Below, piece after piece: positions 48,372-57,228 of a DNA stretch of 64,000 bases (the stretch's first letter is position 1; each line of letters begins with the position of its first letter). The DNA lies in contig NZ_JABMII010000004.1 in the NCBI RefSeq assembly GCF_014884995.1, positions 62,001-126,000 on the forward strand. The letters are read 5' to 3'. A program made the position numbers and the translations under genes. The DNA comes from Spirabiliibacterium pneumoniae. GTDB taxonomy: Bacteria > Pseudomonadota > Gammaproteobacteria > Enterobacterales > Pasteurellaceae. The notes under the pieces are model-generated. The model worked only from the letters and a program-made list of their open reading frames with translations. It had not been told where the DNA came from and searched no databases.

Positions 48372-49735
48372 CACTTAATTCCTTTTTCATTATTAAATTC
48401 TGCAGTAACTTTATCAATTTCAAGCATATCATCTATTGTCAACCTATCTGATTGAGTCGCACCATTTCTAATCAAGGACACAAATTCAGATATTGCGTAA
48501 CGCAGCCCATCTCCTTCAAAATCATACTCATAATTAATTTCTTTATTAGGCTCTTCAAATCTTATGTAGAACTTGCGAGGCAACCACCATGGAGAAGGGA
48601 TTACGGCAAAACCTTTTGTTCCTGATACAATAGTTACACCATCAGATTTCATCCCAATCCCTACTGTTGCAATACCAATAACATTATTTTCATGTCGTGT
48701 TATTGCACGATTAGCAATGTCATAACCCTCTTTATTATCATTTTGTTGCAAAAACATAATATCTTTATAAGGACCAGCGATTTTTTTTACAACAAAAGCT
48801 GGATAACTCATTAGTAAATTCGTAGCACCCTGCTCATAAAATGATGATGAAAAACCACGCTCTTGATAAAGTGTTGTAAAAGTACTACGTACTTCAAGAA
48901 CATCGCCTATAATGCCACTTTTAATTTCATCTATAAATTTATTAAAAGCAGGGAAAAAAGCAGTTTTAATAGCGAGTAATAAAATTAGTTTATTATCCTT
49001 GGCCAGATCAAATAACTCTTTAGCTTGATGACTATACTTAGTTAAAGGATTTTCACATAAAACATGCTTTCCAGCTGTTAAAAAATCTTTGACCAGCTCT
49101 ACTTTATTATCAATTTCACCTGTTATATAGACTGCATCGTAGGTATTAGACTCCATCAAAAGAGCGCCAAATGAATAAAATATTTTAACGTTTTCACCTA
49201 AACCGTATTTTTTATTTGTGAAAATTTCATGATTATAAGTGACATTATTATCTACTATAGCAACACAATCAACTAGTTCAACATAAATCAACTCTTTTAA
49301 AAATCTCAATGTATCATGATTAACGCCGATAACAGCTAATCTTAAAGTAGAGATCGAATCATTTCTAATCATTGTGCTAGAAATTCCGCTTGTTCTAGGT
49401 AAATAAGTAACCTTTGTGAATTCATTAAGATAATCAAATTTACCAATCCAATCATCACCAATTACAAATTCATCTATTTCATATTTAACAATATCATACT
49501 GTTTTTGATTTTTATGCGTCTCGAGAATGACCTCATCAACCATCTCAAGAGCCTTGACCATTTCCATCCTTTTAACATGAGATTGAATAACATCCAGTTT
49601 TCCACGGGAGCGATCATAGTCATCGCTCGTTACACCAACAATAAGATAATCACCTCTTGCCTTTGCTCTAGTTAAAAGGTTCACATGTCCAATATGCAAC
49701 ATATCAAATGTGCCATATGTTATAATTTTTTTCAT
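48371..49735 (-). CDS. TagD-like cytidylyltransferase fused to Gfo/Idh/MocA oxidoreductase
   Basis: 454-residue bifunctional protein. Residues 1 to about 130 are a glycerol-3-phosphate-cytidylyltransferase-like domain with the nucleotide motif HIGH (residues 14-17 in GTFDMLHIGHVNLL) and the end motif RTSGISSTMIRN. Residues about 130-454 are a Gfo/Idh/MocA-type dehydrogenase (RLAVIGVNHDTLRFLKEL, AGKHVLCENPLTKY). Together they would reduce a small keto or aldehyde phosphate and activate it as a CDP-polyol or CDP-amino-polyol. It overlaps the TagF-like gene upstream (ATGA) and the aminotransferase downstream. AT-rich and free of uptake signals. Confidence 0.85.
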   Translation of the reverse strand: MKKIITYGTFDMLHIGHVNLLTRAKARGDYLIVGVTSDDYDRSRGKLDVIQSHVKRMEMVKALEMVDEVILETHKNQKQYDIVKYEIDEFVIGDDWIGKFDYLNEFTKVTYLPRTSGISSTMIRNDSISTLRLAVIGVNHDTLRFLKELIYVELVDCVAIVDNNVTYNHEIFTNKKYGLGENVKIFYSFGALLMESNTYDAVYITGEIDNKVELVKDFLTAGKHVLCENPLTKYSHQAKELFDLAKDNKLILLLAIKTAFFPAFNKFIDEIKSGIIGDVLEVRSTFTTLYQERGFSSSFYEQGATNLLMSYPAFVVKKIAGPYKDIMFLQQNDNKEGYDIANRAITRHENNVIGIATVGIGMKSDGVTIVSGTKGFAVIPSPWWLPRKFYIRFEEPNKEINYEYDFEGDGLRYAISEFVSLIRNGATQSDRLTIDDMLEIDKVTAEFNNEKGIK

Positions 49736-50916
49736 GATATGCTCCGGATTATAAAATCAGAAACCATTTTAGAGTTGTTAAAACGATAATTGTGAAATAT
49801 TTTAGTAATAGCAATTCTTTCAGATAAAAAATAATTTTTATCACTAAGCAACTTCAACATTTGTTCAATAAACTCTACTTGAGTCTTAGGTTTAGGGCCT
49901 GGCGTTGCACTATCATAAGGGAATAAAAAACCCATGCGAGAATTATACGATTCCAGGTCGTACGGCAAGAACATTAGTGGTTTTTCAGTGAGTAAAAAGC
50001 CAAGATGACCACTTGAGTAATCGGTAATAACAAGATCAAAAAAGCCAATAACTTCGTTCACATCTTCAACTATAGAAGTATCAAGGATACTAAAATTATT
50101 CGATATGTTAGTATATTGACTTAAATCTTCCTCAAATGATGGATGTAATCTTAAGAAAATATTAATATTATGCTCTTCTAATACCTTAGCTAACCTAAGC
50201 AAGTTAATATCATCAAAAGGAAAAATTTTTAGCTGAGAATCTGGTCGCCATGTTGGCATATATAATACATTTTTTTTATTTTTGTTTTTAATTTTATCCA
50301 AAAACAAATTATTGGAATTAAAAACCGGGTCATTCATTGGCTCACCAAGCACTACGACTTGTTCAGCAGAACAACCAAACATTCTAGAGGCTTTTAATGC
50401 AATATAGTTTGAAGTAACAAGATGATGTGTGAAATTATACTTTATTAGGTTATAATATGCCCTTTTGAGTAAAGGTAATTCTTTTTCCAAAAAAACTGCA
50501 GATCTAAAATACGCACCATGCCCAACATGAAATACCATTCTAGTATATTTTTGGAAAAAACCACCTACTGGCAATTCCAAAGCACTACATACCCAACAGT
50601 ATGATTTAAGCACAAACCACATTCCACTAATGGACTCTGTTTCTATAAATCGCGAAGAATATTTAGGATTATTATTCTTGAGTTCTACTCTCTTAGAGAA
50701 ATCATTAATAACATAATAAACATCATACTCAGGATAATTTTCTAAAAAATATTCGAACAAGTACTTACTATTAAAATTATAATATTCATTTCGAGTCGAA
50801 TTGAAAATTATTCTTCTTTTATCTTTTTTCATAAAAAAAGATAAAAAGGATGGTAAAAATCCTTTAAGATAGATAATCAATCTTTTAAGATTATACTTGT
50901 ATTGGTTGTTTATCAT
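49732..50916 (-). CDS. CDP-polyol phosphotransferase, TagB/TagF-like (second copy)
   Basis: 394-residue cytosolic, membrane-associated transferase of the CDP-glycerol glycerophosphotransferase family, which adds polyol phosphate from a CDP donor. Key motifs: VFHVGHGAYFR near residue 130 (the family's catalytic HG region), VLYMPTWRP, FLRLHPSFEED and VITDYSSGHLGFLL. The N-terminal half is short and degenerate, with no long helical anchor. It probably uses the CDP product of the neighbouring fused enzyme. Overlaps that gene by four bases. AT-rich. Confidence 0.85.
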   Translation of the reverse strand: MINNQYKYNLKRLIIYLKGFLPSFLSFFMKKDKRRIIFNSTRNEYYNFNSKYLFEYFLENYPEYDVYYVINDFSKRVELKNNNPKYSSRFIETESISGMWFVLKSYCWVCSALELPVGGFFQKYTRMVFHVGHGAYFRSAVFLEKELPLLKRAYYNLIKYNFTHHLVTSNYIALKASRMFGCSAEQVVVLGEPMNDPVFNSNNLFLDKIKNKNKKNVLYMPTWRPDSQLKIFPFDDINLLRLAKVLEEHNINIFLRLHPSFEEDLSQYTNISNNFSILDTSIVEDVNEVIGFFDLVITDYSSGHLGFLLTEKPLMFLPYDLESYNSRMGFLFPYDSATPGPKPKTQVEFIEQMLKLLSDKNYFLSERIAITKIFHNYRFNNSKMVSDFIIRSIS

Positions 50917-50919
50917 ATA

Positions 50920-51945
50920 CTATATCTCAAAACTTGCTTTATCAGGCAATAACATAGATAGCTTTTGCTGTAGGAGGGAAATTATTTCCTCAACTTCACT
51001 GATATCTATTGTATCATCTACAGAATCATTTGCACACACAAATCTATAGTCGTCAATAACTTTCAAACACTGATTCATATCAGTTTTATTTTTTATTTTA
51101 AAGTAAATATGATCAGAGAATTTAGAAGGATAAAAAATCCCATTAGTTAAATTCCAATAACGATAAATATACTGCGTTAAATCATTATTATTACGGAACT
51201 TATTATGTGAACATATAGTCATTTCATTTTCAAAGATTTCACGAACGACGCATAACGAGCTTTTTAAATATGGCATTGGTTGATGATAGTGCTCTAACCA
51301 TAGTACCTTTTTATATACATACTTAAAGAGAAAATTAGACAATTTTATACTCAATGGATAACTTGAATGAAAAAGCATTTCATTTGAAATTTTATCCAAA
51401 TCAATTTTTTTGTTAATTAAATTTATATTATTTTTTATAGAATGAGCCCAAGTGTTCATACCGCGCAATTTCTCAAAAATATAATTTCTTTTTAGCCAAC
51501 CATGACTAAAAAAATCAACTGGCAAACTATTTTTGAAAAAACGCTCAATAGGTGTTGATTTGAGAATAAAAAGATCATCATTTAAATAGATAAAATGTTC
51601 ACTGAGCATTGGTAAGTTCGCAAGATTCATCTCGATAGCCGATGAATTAAAAGTCGGCAAATCCTCTTTATTATAAAAAAGCTCTTTATGGTCAATGATC
51701 TTAACTTTTGGATGATCTAGATTTAGCCAAGATGGGAACTGATTCATAGTGATAATAAAAATTTTATTATACCAAGGACAATTTTTTTCGATACCCCTTA
51801 AAACATATTTTAACGTTCCCCAATCTCGATAACGCATCAGGCCCGCATTATAGGTATTATTTTGACTAGGAGAATACTTAGATTTTTCTGATAACCAAGC
51901 TTCATCGCTGCCATCTACCCAAGGTAAAACAAAATCGATCTTCAT
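50920..51945 (-). CDS. Stealth-family sugar-phosphate transferase
   Basis: 341 residues. The opening KIDFVLPWVDGSDEAWLSEK is conserved region 1 of Stealth proteins; RYRDWGTLKYVLRGIEKNCPW and YLNDDLFILKSTP correspond to region 2, and the later EHYHQPMPYLKSSL to region 3. Stealth enzymes transfer hexose 1-phosphate (or N-acetylhexosamine 1-phosphate) to build capsules with phosphodiester links, as in Neisseria. Next to it are TagF-like genes, so the polymer is probably phosphodiester-rich. Ends three bases before the TagF-like start and shares one base with the EpsG-like gene. Confidence 0.9.
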   Translation of the reverse strand: MKIDFVLPWVDGSDEAWLSEKSKYSPSQNNTYNAGLMRYRDWGTLKYVLRGIEKNCPWYNKIFIITMNQFPSWLNLDHPKVKIIDHKELFYNKEDLPTFNSSAIEMNLANLPMLSEHFIYLNDDLFILKSTPIERFFKNSLPVDFFSHGWLKRNYIFEKLRGMNTWAHSIKNNINLINKKIDLDKISNEMLFHSSYPLSIKLSNFLFKYVYKKVLWLEHYHQPMPYLKSSLCVVREIFENEMTICSHNKFRNNNDLTQYIYRYWNLTNGIFYPSKFSDHIYFKIKNKTDMNQCLKVIDDYRFVCANDSVDDTIDISEVEEIISLLQQKLSMLLPDKASFEI

Positions 51946-53042
51946 TATTTACTCCTATTGTCACTAAAAATTGTCTGATAAGGATTTATGTAAACATCAT
52001 TATCAACTTCTTTTGTCCCATTATTAACATATCTAACATAAAGAAATAAGTAAAAAGATAAAATAATTATATAAGATAAAAACCTAACATTTTTCTTTGT
52101 TATAACAGATAAGAACATAGGTATCACAAATATACTGGAGTAAATAAAAATATGCTCAACCCTGCCAAAAATAGACATATTTAGATGAAAAACATAACAT
52201 ATAGTATACAAAAAGTAAAAATTTATATGTATTAGCCCATCAGAAAATCGAGTGGTGATTTTTTCTTTAAACATAAAAATAGCGCAAGCTATAGTTATTT
52301 TTATTACAGGACCAATTACACCAGAATACGAGATTGCCTTTCCAGTAAATTGACTTTCTGCGTACCATCGATATTTTGGAAAAATCAAAAAAAACAAATT
52401 AAAAACATGATCAATTACATGAAATACATTGAGAAATAAGTAAGCTAAGATTATAAAAATGACATATATTATTGGTTTTAGGTTTATCTTATAAATCGGA
52501 TAACATAATAACAAAACAAACGCAGTTGCGATATGAAAAAAACCAGCTAAAATAGAAAACACTAAATATAAAAAGAATCTCTTCTCAAGAATATATCTAG
52601 AAGCATAAGCCATTATTGCTACCGCAACACCTTGGCGAACAAGGCTAAAGCCCTCATACAAATAGGTTATACTAATAAATAAAAAAACGCTAATTGCGAA
52701 AAATTTTTTGGGGAATGATATATATGAAAAAAAAATATATAAAAATCCCAAGACAACAAAAAACCATTGAAAATCCACATTATAATATAAAATAGCTTTA
52801 TTTATAAAAATATATCCTAATTCTTTATTTACACTTTCTCCATTAGCAATTCTATAAAAATACTCGACATAATTCTGGTAATCTTGACCTATATCATACC
52901 TAATTGCAAGAAAAACAAATGGAATCATGAAAGAAATAGAAACAAAAAAAGCACCTAACTTTTTATTTTCTATTTTTTGATAGAAAAAACCAAAGAAAGA
53001 AGCAGAAAACAATATAAATATATAAATAGTCAGAGTTTCCAT
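51945..53042 (-). CDS. EpsG-like polysaccharide polymerase (Wzy role)
   Basis: 365 residues, about ten hydrophobic spans. The segment AIRYDIGQDYQNYVEYFYR at about residues 46-64 and the following EGFSLVRQGVAVAIMAYA are typical of EpsG-family membrane proteins, which act as Wzy-type repeat-unit polymerases. It lies in a cluster with wzx and wzz, leaving it the only candidate for the polymerase. Extremely AT-rich, so codon use differs strongly from housekeeping genes. Confidence 0.82.
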   Translation of the reverse strand: METLTIYIFILFSASFFGFFYQKIENKKLGAFFVSISFMIPFVFLAIRYDIGQDYQNYVEYFYRIANGESVNKELGYIFINKAILYYNVDFQWFFVVLGFLYIFFSYISFPKKFFAISVFLFISITYLYEGFSLVRQGVAVAIMAYASRYILEKRFFLYLVFSILAGFFHIATAFVLLLCYPIYKINLKPIIYVIFIILAYLFLNVFHVIDHVFNLFFLIFPKYRWYAESQFTGKAISYSGVIGPVIKITIACAIFMFKEKITTRFSDGLIHINFYFLYTICYVFHLNMSIFGRVEHIFIYSSIFVIPMFLSVITKKNVRFLSYIIILSFYLFLYVRYVNNGTKEVDNDVYINPYQTIFSDNRSK

Positions 53043-53046
53043 AAAA

Positions 53047-54390
53047 CTATATTATTTTTTTATTAACCATGAATTCTAATATATTCTTATTAACATCTTC
53101 TTTAAAGTGAGGGTTGACTCGATTCAAAAGTAATGATCTTTTTTCTTGCCACTCATCGGCTCCACTGACTATTCTCTTTAATGAAGATATTAATTGTTCC
53201 AAATTAAATGTAGTATCACCAGCTATCATATCAGTTATAGGTTCATGAGAAAAACCTCTATACTCCCTGTATTCGTCAAAATCAGGCATGTAGTAAATAA
53301 TTGGTTTATTGTAACTTAAGTAATCAAAAGATATTGATGAATAATCAGTTATCATTGCATCACTACTGTTAAACAAATCATTTATTGAAATATTAAATTG
53401 CTTTTCATGCTCAAAAGTCAAAAAGTAACAATTATCACAATATGAGTTATCTTCACGCTTTAATTTATTTTCTAGCTTTCTATAATAATTGAAACTTTTA
53501 TGAAATTTAATAATAAGAATTATATTCTCTTTTACTAGAAAGTCACTTAAAATCTCTCTATCATTATTCTCAAAAATATAATTCACATCATCTTTCAAGT
53601 TTTGATTATTTTTATAAAAATACTTATCTCTAAATGTCGGTGTATATAACACGACACAAGCAGGCTTAGTGTTAAGTTTGAAAAGGTCTACAACATTAAC
53701 TTGTCTTTTACTAAGTTCTGCTTTGACTGAGCCTAAGCTACAAAAAATATGTCTTGGGATATTATGTGATCTAGAAATTAGATCTGAAGCATACTCTGAA
53801 GCAGTAATGTAGTATATTTTTTTATTTCTAAACTGTTTTTTCTGATATGTAAAAAAATCAATTATGAATTTTTTCAACGTATTATCATTGGCGAATTTAT
53901 TTTCGTCGTAGTTTTCATTTACATAATCTCCATAAAAATACCACCATTTTTTCAATTCCCAATAATCTGACTTAAAAGGCATCAAAAAATAACCCAAACA
54001 TATAATATTCTGATTATTAGAAAAATATGAAGTTATGTGTGGTGGTTGTTTATAAATAATTATTGAAGATCTTATTCTAAATATTATATTTTTAATTTTT
54101 GTAACAATGTTCTTATTTCTAACAAGCCCTCCAAATTGATTGCTTGATAAATAAACAATTTTTAGGTGACTTTTTTCTTTTTTTAGATACTCTGAGAAAA
54201 TATATACTCCATCGTTTTTATATGGGATTAGTTCATCATTAATTTTTTCAAAGTCAACAAAAGATAAAACCAAATTCTTATCTTTCGGAACTAATTGGCT
54301 AATTAATCCAATTACCTTAGATAGACCAGTTAAAATTAACTTTTTAATATATTTTTTATAAAACTTAAGATTTAATTTAAAAATTATCAT
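53047..54390 (-). CDS. CDP-polyol phosphotransferase, TagF-like (first copy)
   Basis: 447 residues from the ATG at 54390; a TTG ten codons upstream is an alternative. The C-terminal half has the CDP-glycerol glycerophosphotransferase signatures VVLYTPTFRDKY, LIIKFHKSF, AMITDYSSISFDYL and the strongly conserved YYMPDFDEYREYRGF. The N-terminal half is divergent, with a polybasic membrane-binding start (FKLNLKFYKKYIKK). Overlaps the wzx 3' end by about 14 bases. Two such enzymes in one cluster suggest two different polyol-phosphate additions, or a primer and a polymer step. Confidence 0.88.
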   Translation of the reverse strand: MIIFKLNLKFYKKYIKKLILTGLSKVIGLISQLVPKDKNLVLSFVDFEKINDELIPYKNDGVYIFSEYLKKEKSHLKIVYLSSNQFGGLVRNKNIVTKIKNIIFRIRSSIIIYKQPPHITSYFSNNQNIICLGYFLMPFKSDYWELKKWWYFYGDYVNENYDENKFANDNTLKKFIIDFFTYQKKQFRNKKIYYITASEYASDLISRSHNIPRHIFCSLGSVKAELSKRQVNVVDLFKLNTKPACVVLYTPTFRDKYFYKNNQNLKDDVNYIFENNDREILSDFLVKENIILIIKFHKSFNYYRKLENKLKREDNSYCDNCYFLTFEHEKQFNISINDLFNSSDAMITDYSSISFDYLSYNKPIIYYMPDFDEYREYRGFSHEPITDMIAGDTTFNLEQLISSLKRIVSGADEWQEKRSLLLNRVNPHFKEDVNKNILEFMVNKKII

Positions 54391-55624
54391 AATACCAGAT
54401 CTTATGTTTGATTGTTCCAAAAAGTCTAATACTCATTTCAAATATTATTGTAGCCAAATAGCAATAAGCTAAACTATAAATACTTATAATATTTAATAGG
54501 TATAACATCGAAACAAGTATAAGGTATAATAAACAAGTATATACTAGACTATAATTAACATATTTATAATAACCAAATGCTCCAAGCAAAGGGTATCCTA
54601 AAAATATAGATGGAACATCAAATAAAATTATAATTGAAAAAATTCTAACAAGATATAAAGTTTCTTGTGTCACTGCATTAGTACCAAACAGAATAGCTAA
54701 GATATATTCAGTATAGAAAAATAAAATAATACATCCTAGTATGGTTAGCGAAATTATTATTCTAAAAAACTTCTTATAGAAATTTATATTTTTACTTTTT
54801 ATCATATAAGGATATATTGCTTGTGATAAAGGGCTATAAAGTGAGTTAATCGCGTTTCTTAATTTATCAGCAATAGCATAGTGGCCAGTTATTCTGTCAT
54901 CAAAAAGAAAACCAACTAACAATAGACCACTTATTTCATAAATCTTTAATGATATCCTAGATAAGAAGAATTGGAAACAATAAGTAAAATATAACTTACA
55001 TAATTCAAAGCTAGGAAAATTAAAAACAATATGAAATTTCTTAGCAATCAATGTAAAACTAATTGGAAGCATTATAAAATAACTGAAAAACATTATGATA
55101 GGATAGATTTCATAATCCTTTTCCTCTTTTATCAATAAAATTATCAATAATAAGGTTAGGAATTTGGCTATCAAATTTATTATTGTTATAAATTTCATTT
55201 CTTGCATTGCTAGAAAGAACCAAACTGGCATTAGAGCTTGCGCTGCCACATATAAAAACGTCATTATGTAGAACGCCTCAGACCCTTTAAATTTATCAAA
55301 ACTAAATATGACTAGCACATAGATCAGTAAGCAGATTATTAAAAGTATAAACTGCATAAAAATAGTGATAGAAAATATTTTTGATATTTTTTTTGTATTT
55401 TCCGATTTTCCTGAGATTAATTTTACTATACTTAACTCAAATCCAAAGCTCACAAAAATCATGAAAAAACTTGCAAAAAATTGTGAAAAAGAAATTAATC
55501 CAAATTTTTCAACACCAATAACTCTCACCAAGTATGGAAAAATAATTATAGGAACGATTATATTTCCAATCTTAAGCAAATATAACGAAGAAAAATTTGA
55601 AAATAATTTCTTATACTCATTCAT
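54377..55624 (-). CDS. wzx: Wzx-type lipid-linked oligosaccharide flippase
   Basis: 415 residues, about twelve spans, MATE/MOP-superfamily polysaccharide-transport fold. The start NEYKKLFSNFSSLYLLKIGN and IIFPYLVRVIGVEKFGLISF (residues about 27-46) are typical of Wzx proteins. It flips undecaprenyl-linked repeat units across the inner membrane. Starts two bases after the wzz stop. Very AT-rich, no uptake signal. Confidence 0.9.
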   Translation of the reverse strand: MNEYKKLFSNFSSLYLLKIGNIIVPIIIFPYLVRVIGVEKFGLISFSQFFASFFMIFVSFGFELSIVKLISGKSENTKKISKIFSITIFMQFILLIICLLIYVLVIFSFDKFKGSEAFYIMTFLYVAAQALMPVWFFLAMQEMKFITIINLIAKFLTLLLIILLIKEEKDYEIYPIIMFFSYFIMLPISFTLIAKKFHIVFNFPSFELCKLYFTYCFQFFLSRISLKIYEISGLLLVGFLFDDRITGHYAIADKLRNAINSLYSPLSQAIYPYMIKSKNINFYKKFFRIIISLTILGCIILFFYTEYILAILFGTNAVTQETLYLVRIFSIIILFDVPSIFLGYPLLGAFGYYKYVNYSLVYTCLLYLILVSMLYLLNIISIYSLAYCYLATIIFEMSIRLFGTIKHKIWYYDNF

Positions 55625-55626
55625 TT

Positions 55627-56736
55627 TTATTTAATATATTTCGTACCAATAATGATTGTAGCTGAAATAACAAACCCTGCAAACATCGCAATAAGAATTA
55701 TTTTAAGAATAGAAAGGTTATCCTTCACCGTCGGATAATCCGGCGAAGCGAGATACCGGTAGGTTTGTAGCTCCACCTTTTCGGCTTGTGGCAGGAGGCT
55801 TTTGAGTTTGTTGGCCTGCTCAGTTAGCTCGTAGTATTTTGGTGGGTAGATGGCGTTGTTTTGCTTGAGTACGTCGATTTGCGCTTGCAAATATTTGCTG
55901 CCTAGCATAAAGAGGTATGAGCCATCGCTGAGTTTTGGCCCTTTGAGTGGGTCTTTGCTGTCACTTAGGGCGAGACTGAGTGTGCCGTTGCTGCTGAGAT
56001 TAAAGCCTTTGCTGTAGTCTTCAATGCCAGCATTTTTAGCAATGGATAACGCTTTTTCAAGGTTGGCCAGTTGAATGGCATCAGCACTGCTTTGCTGCTG
56101 TTTGATGGTTTCAATTTGGTAATCTAGACTTTGGATTTTTTGCTCAATGTTGGCGGTCAAAATGGTGCGCAGCAAAATTTCGCTTTGGGCGTTCACGTCG
56201 GTGATCACCTTGGTGAGCGTTTCTTGCGCGGCTTGCGCAGTTTCAGCCGAAAAGCTCATGCTCAATTGAGACGGTGTTTTGTTGAGTTTTGGGTCTGGCG
56301 TTGAGAGTTTGAACCCTTTGGTAACAAGGTTATTGAGCAACACTGCACTTTGAGTTTTATCAGCGTTTTGGCTTTTCACCAAGTCGGCAAAATAGTGTGA
56401 TTGCGAGATAGACTTGGCTTGCTCGTCTCTTGAATAAGCTAAATCAGTGAACGCGGTGAACACATCATTAATCACATTGTTTAATTTCACCTCCCCACCT
56501 GAGGCAAGGGAGTATTGCTCTTGCAGACTGTAGTAGCCTTTGATGTCGACCAAAGTCGGTTTGAGAATTTCGGCTTTAGAGGTCCATTGCTCTTTGGCAG
56601 TGAAGGCATAAGTAGCCGCTAAGGCGGTGCACACAAGCGTGGTTAAAATAATCCACCATTTTTTAGCCCACAAAAGGCGGAAAACGTCGAGTAGGTCGAT
56701 CTCATCGTTGTGGTTAGTGTTGGTTGAGCTGTCCAT
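55627..56736 (-). CDS. wzz: Wzz-type polysaccharide chain-length determinant
   Basis: Inner-membrane co-polymerase that sets polymer length. 369 residues from the second of two adjacent ATGs (AGGG six bases upstream). An N-terminal span at about 30-50 (WWIILTTLVCTALAATYAF), a long periplasmic coiled-coil-rich domain, and a C-terminal span at the end (about 345-369). LLDVFRLLWAKKWWI at the N-terminus is the Wzz motif. Base composition is native except for the last 25 or so codons, which are AT-rich like the cassette. First gene of the operon, behind an AAGC repeat tract. Confidence 0.9.
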   Translation of the reverse strand: MDSSTNTNHNDEIDLLDVFRLLWAKKWWIILTTLVCTALAATYAFTAKEQWTSKAEILKPTLVDIKGYYSLQEQYSLASGGEVKLNNVINDVFTAFTDLAYSRDEQAKSISQSHYFADLVKSQNADKTQSAVLLNNLVTKGFKLSTPDPKLNKTPSQLSMSFSAETAQAAQETLTKVITDVNAQSEILLRTILTANIEQKIQSLDYQIETIKQQQSSADAIQLANLEKALSIAKNAGIEDYSKGFNLSSNGTLSLALSDSKDPLKGPKLSDGSYLFMLGSKYLQAQIDVLKQNNAIYPPKYYELTEQANKLKSLLPQAEKVELQTYRYLASPDYPTVKDNLSILKIILIAMFAGFVISATIIIGTKYIK

Positions 56737-56765
56737 CATATTCCCTATAAAATGCCTATTTGGTG

Positions 56766-56771
56766 ATTATA
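56766..56771 (-). promoter_or_regulatory. -10 element of the polysaccharide operon, adjoining the repeat tract
   Basis: On minus, TATAAT, identical to the consensus, lies five bases downstream of the tract and about 30 bases upstream of wzz. At the optimal 17-bp spacing the -35 is TTGCTT (56789-56794), made only of repeat units. This gives a TTGCTT-17-TATAAT promoter with a start near 56759. Confidence 0.65.
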
Positions 56772-56774
56772 CTT

Positions 56775-56846
<72 letters not shown>

Positions 56847-56952
56847 AGTATGTGATATTCTTCAAAATTATACAAAAAACTTTTAGAACATCATTCTTCT
56901 CGCTATAATAGAGCGTTTTTAAATCTTTAGGTTGATAAATATCAATCAATGA

Positions 56953-57198
<246 letters not shown>

Positions 57199-57228
57199 GA
57201 AAAAGCTAGCTAAGGCTAGCTTTTTTGT
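57199..57228. terminator. Bidirectional terminator between infA and lnt
   Basis: AAAAAGCTAGC pairs with GCTAGCTTTTT around a TAAG loop, with A run and T run on the two sides; it overlaps the last lnt codons. Confidence 0.88.
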
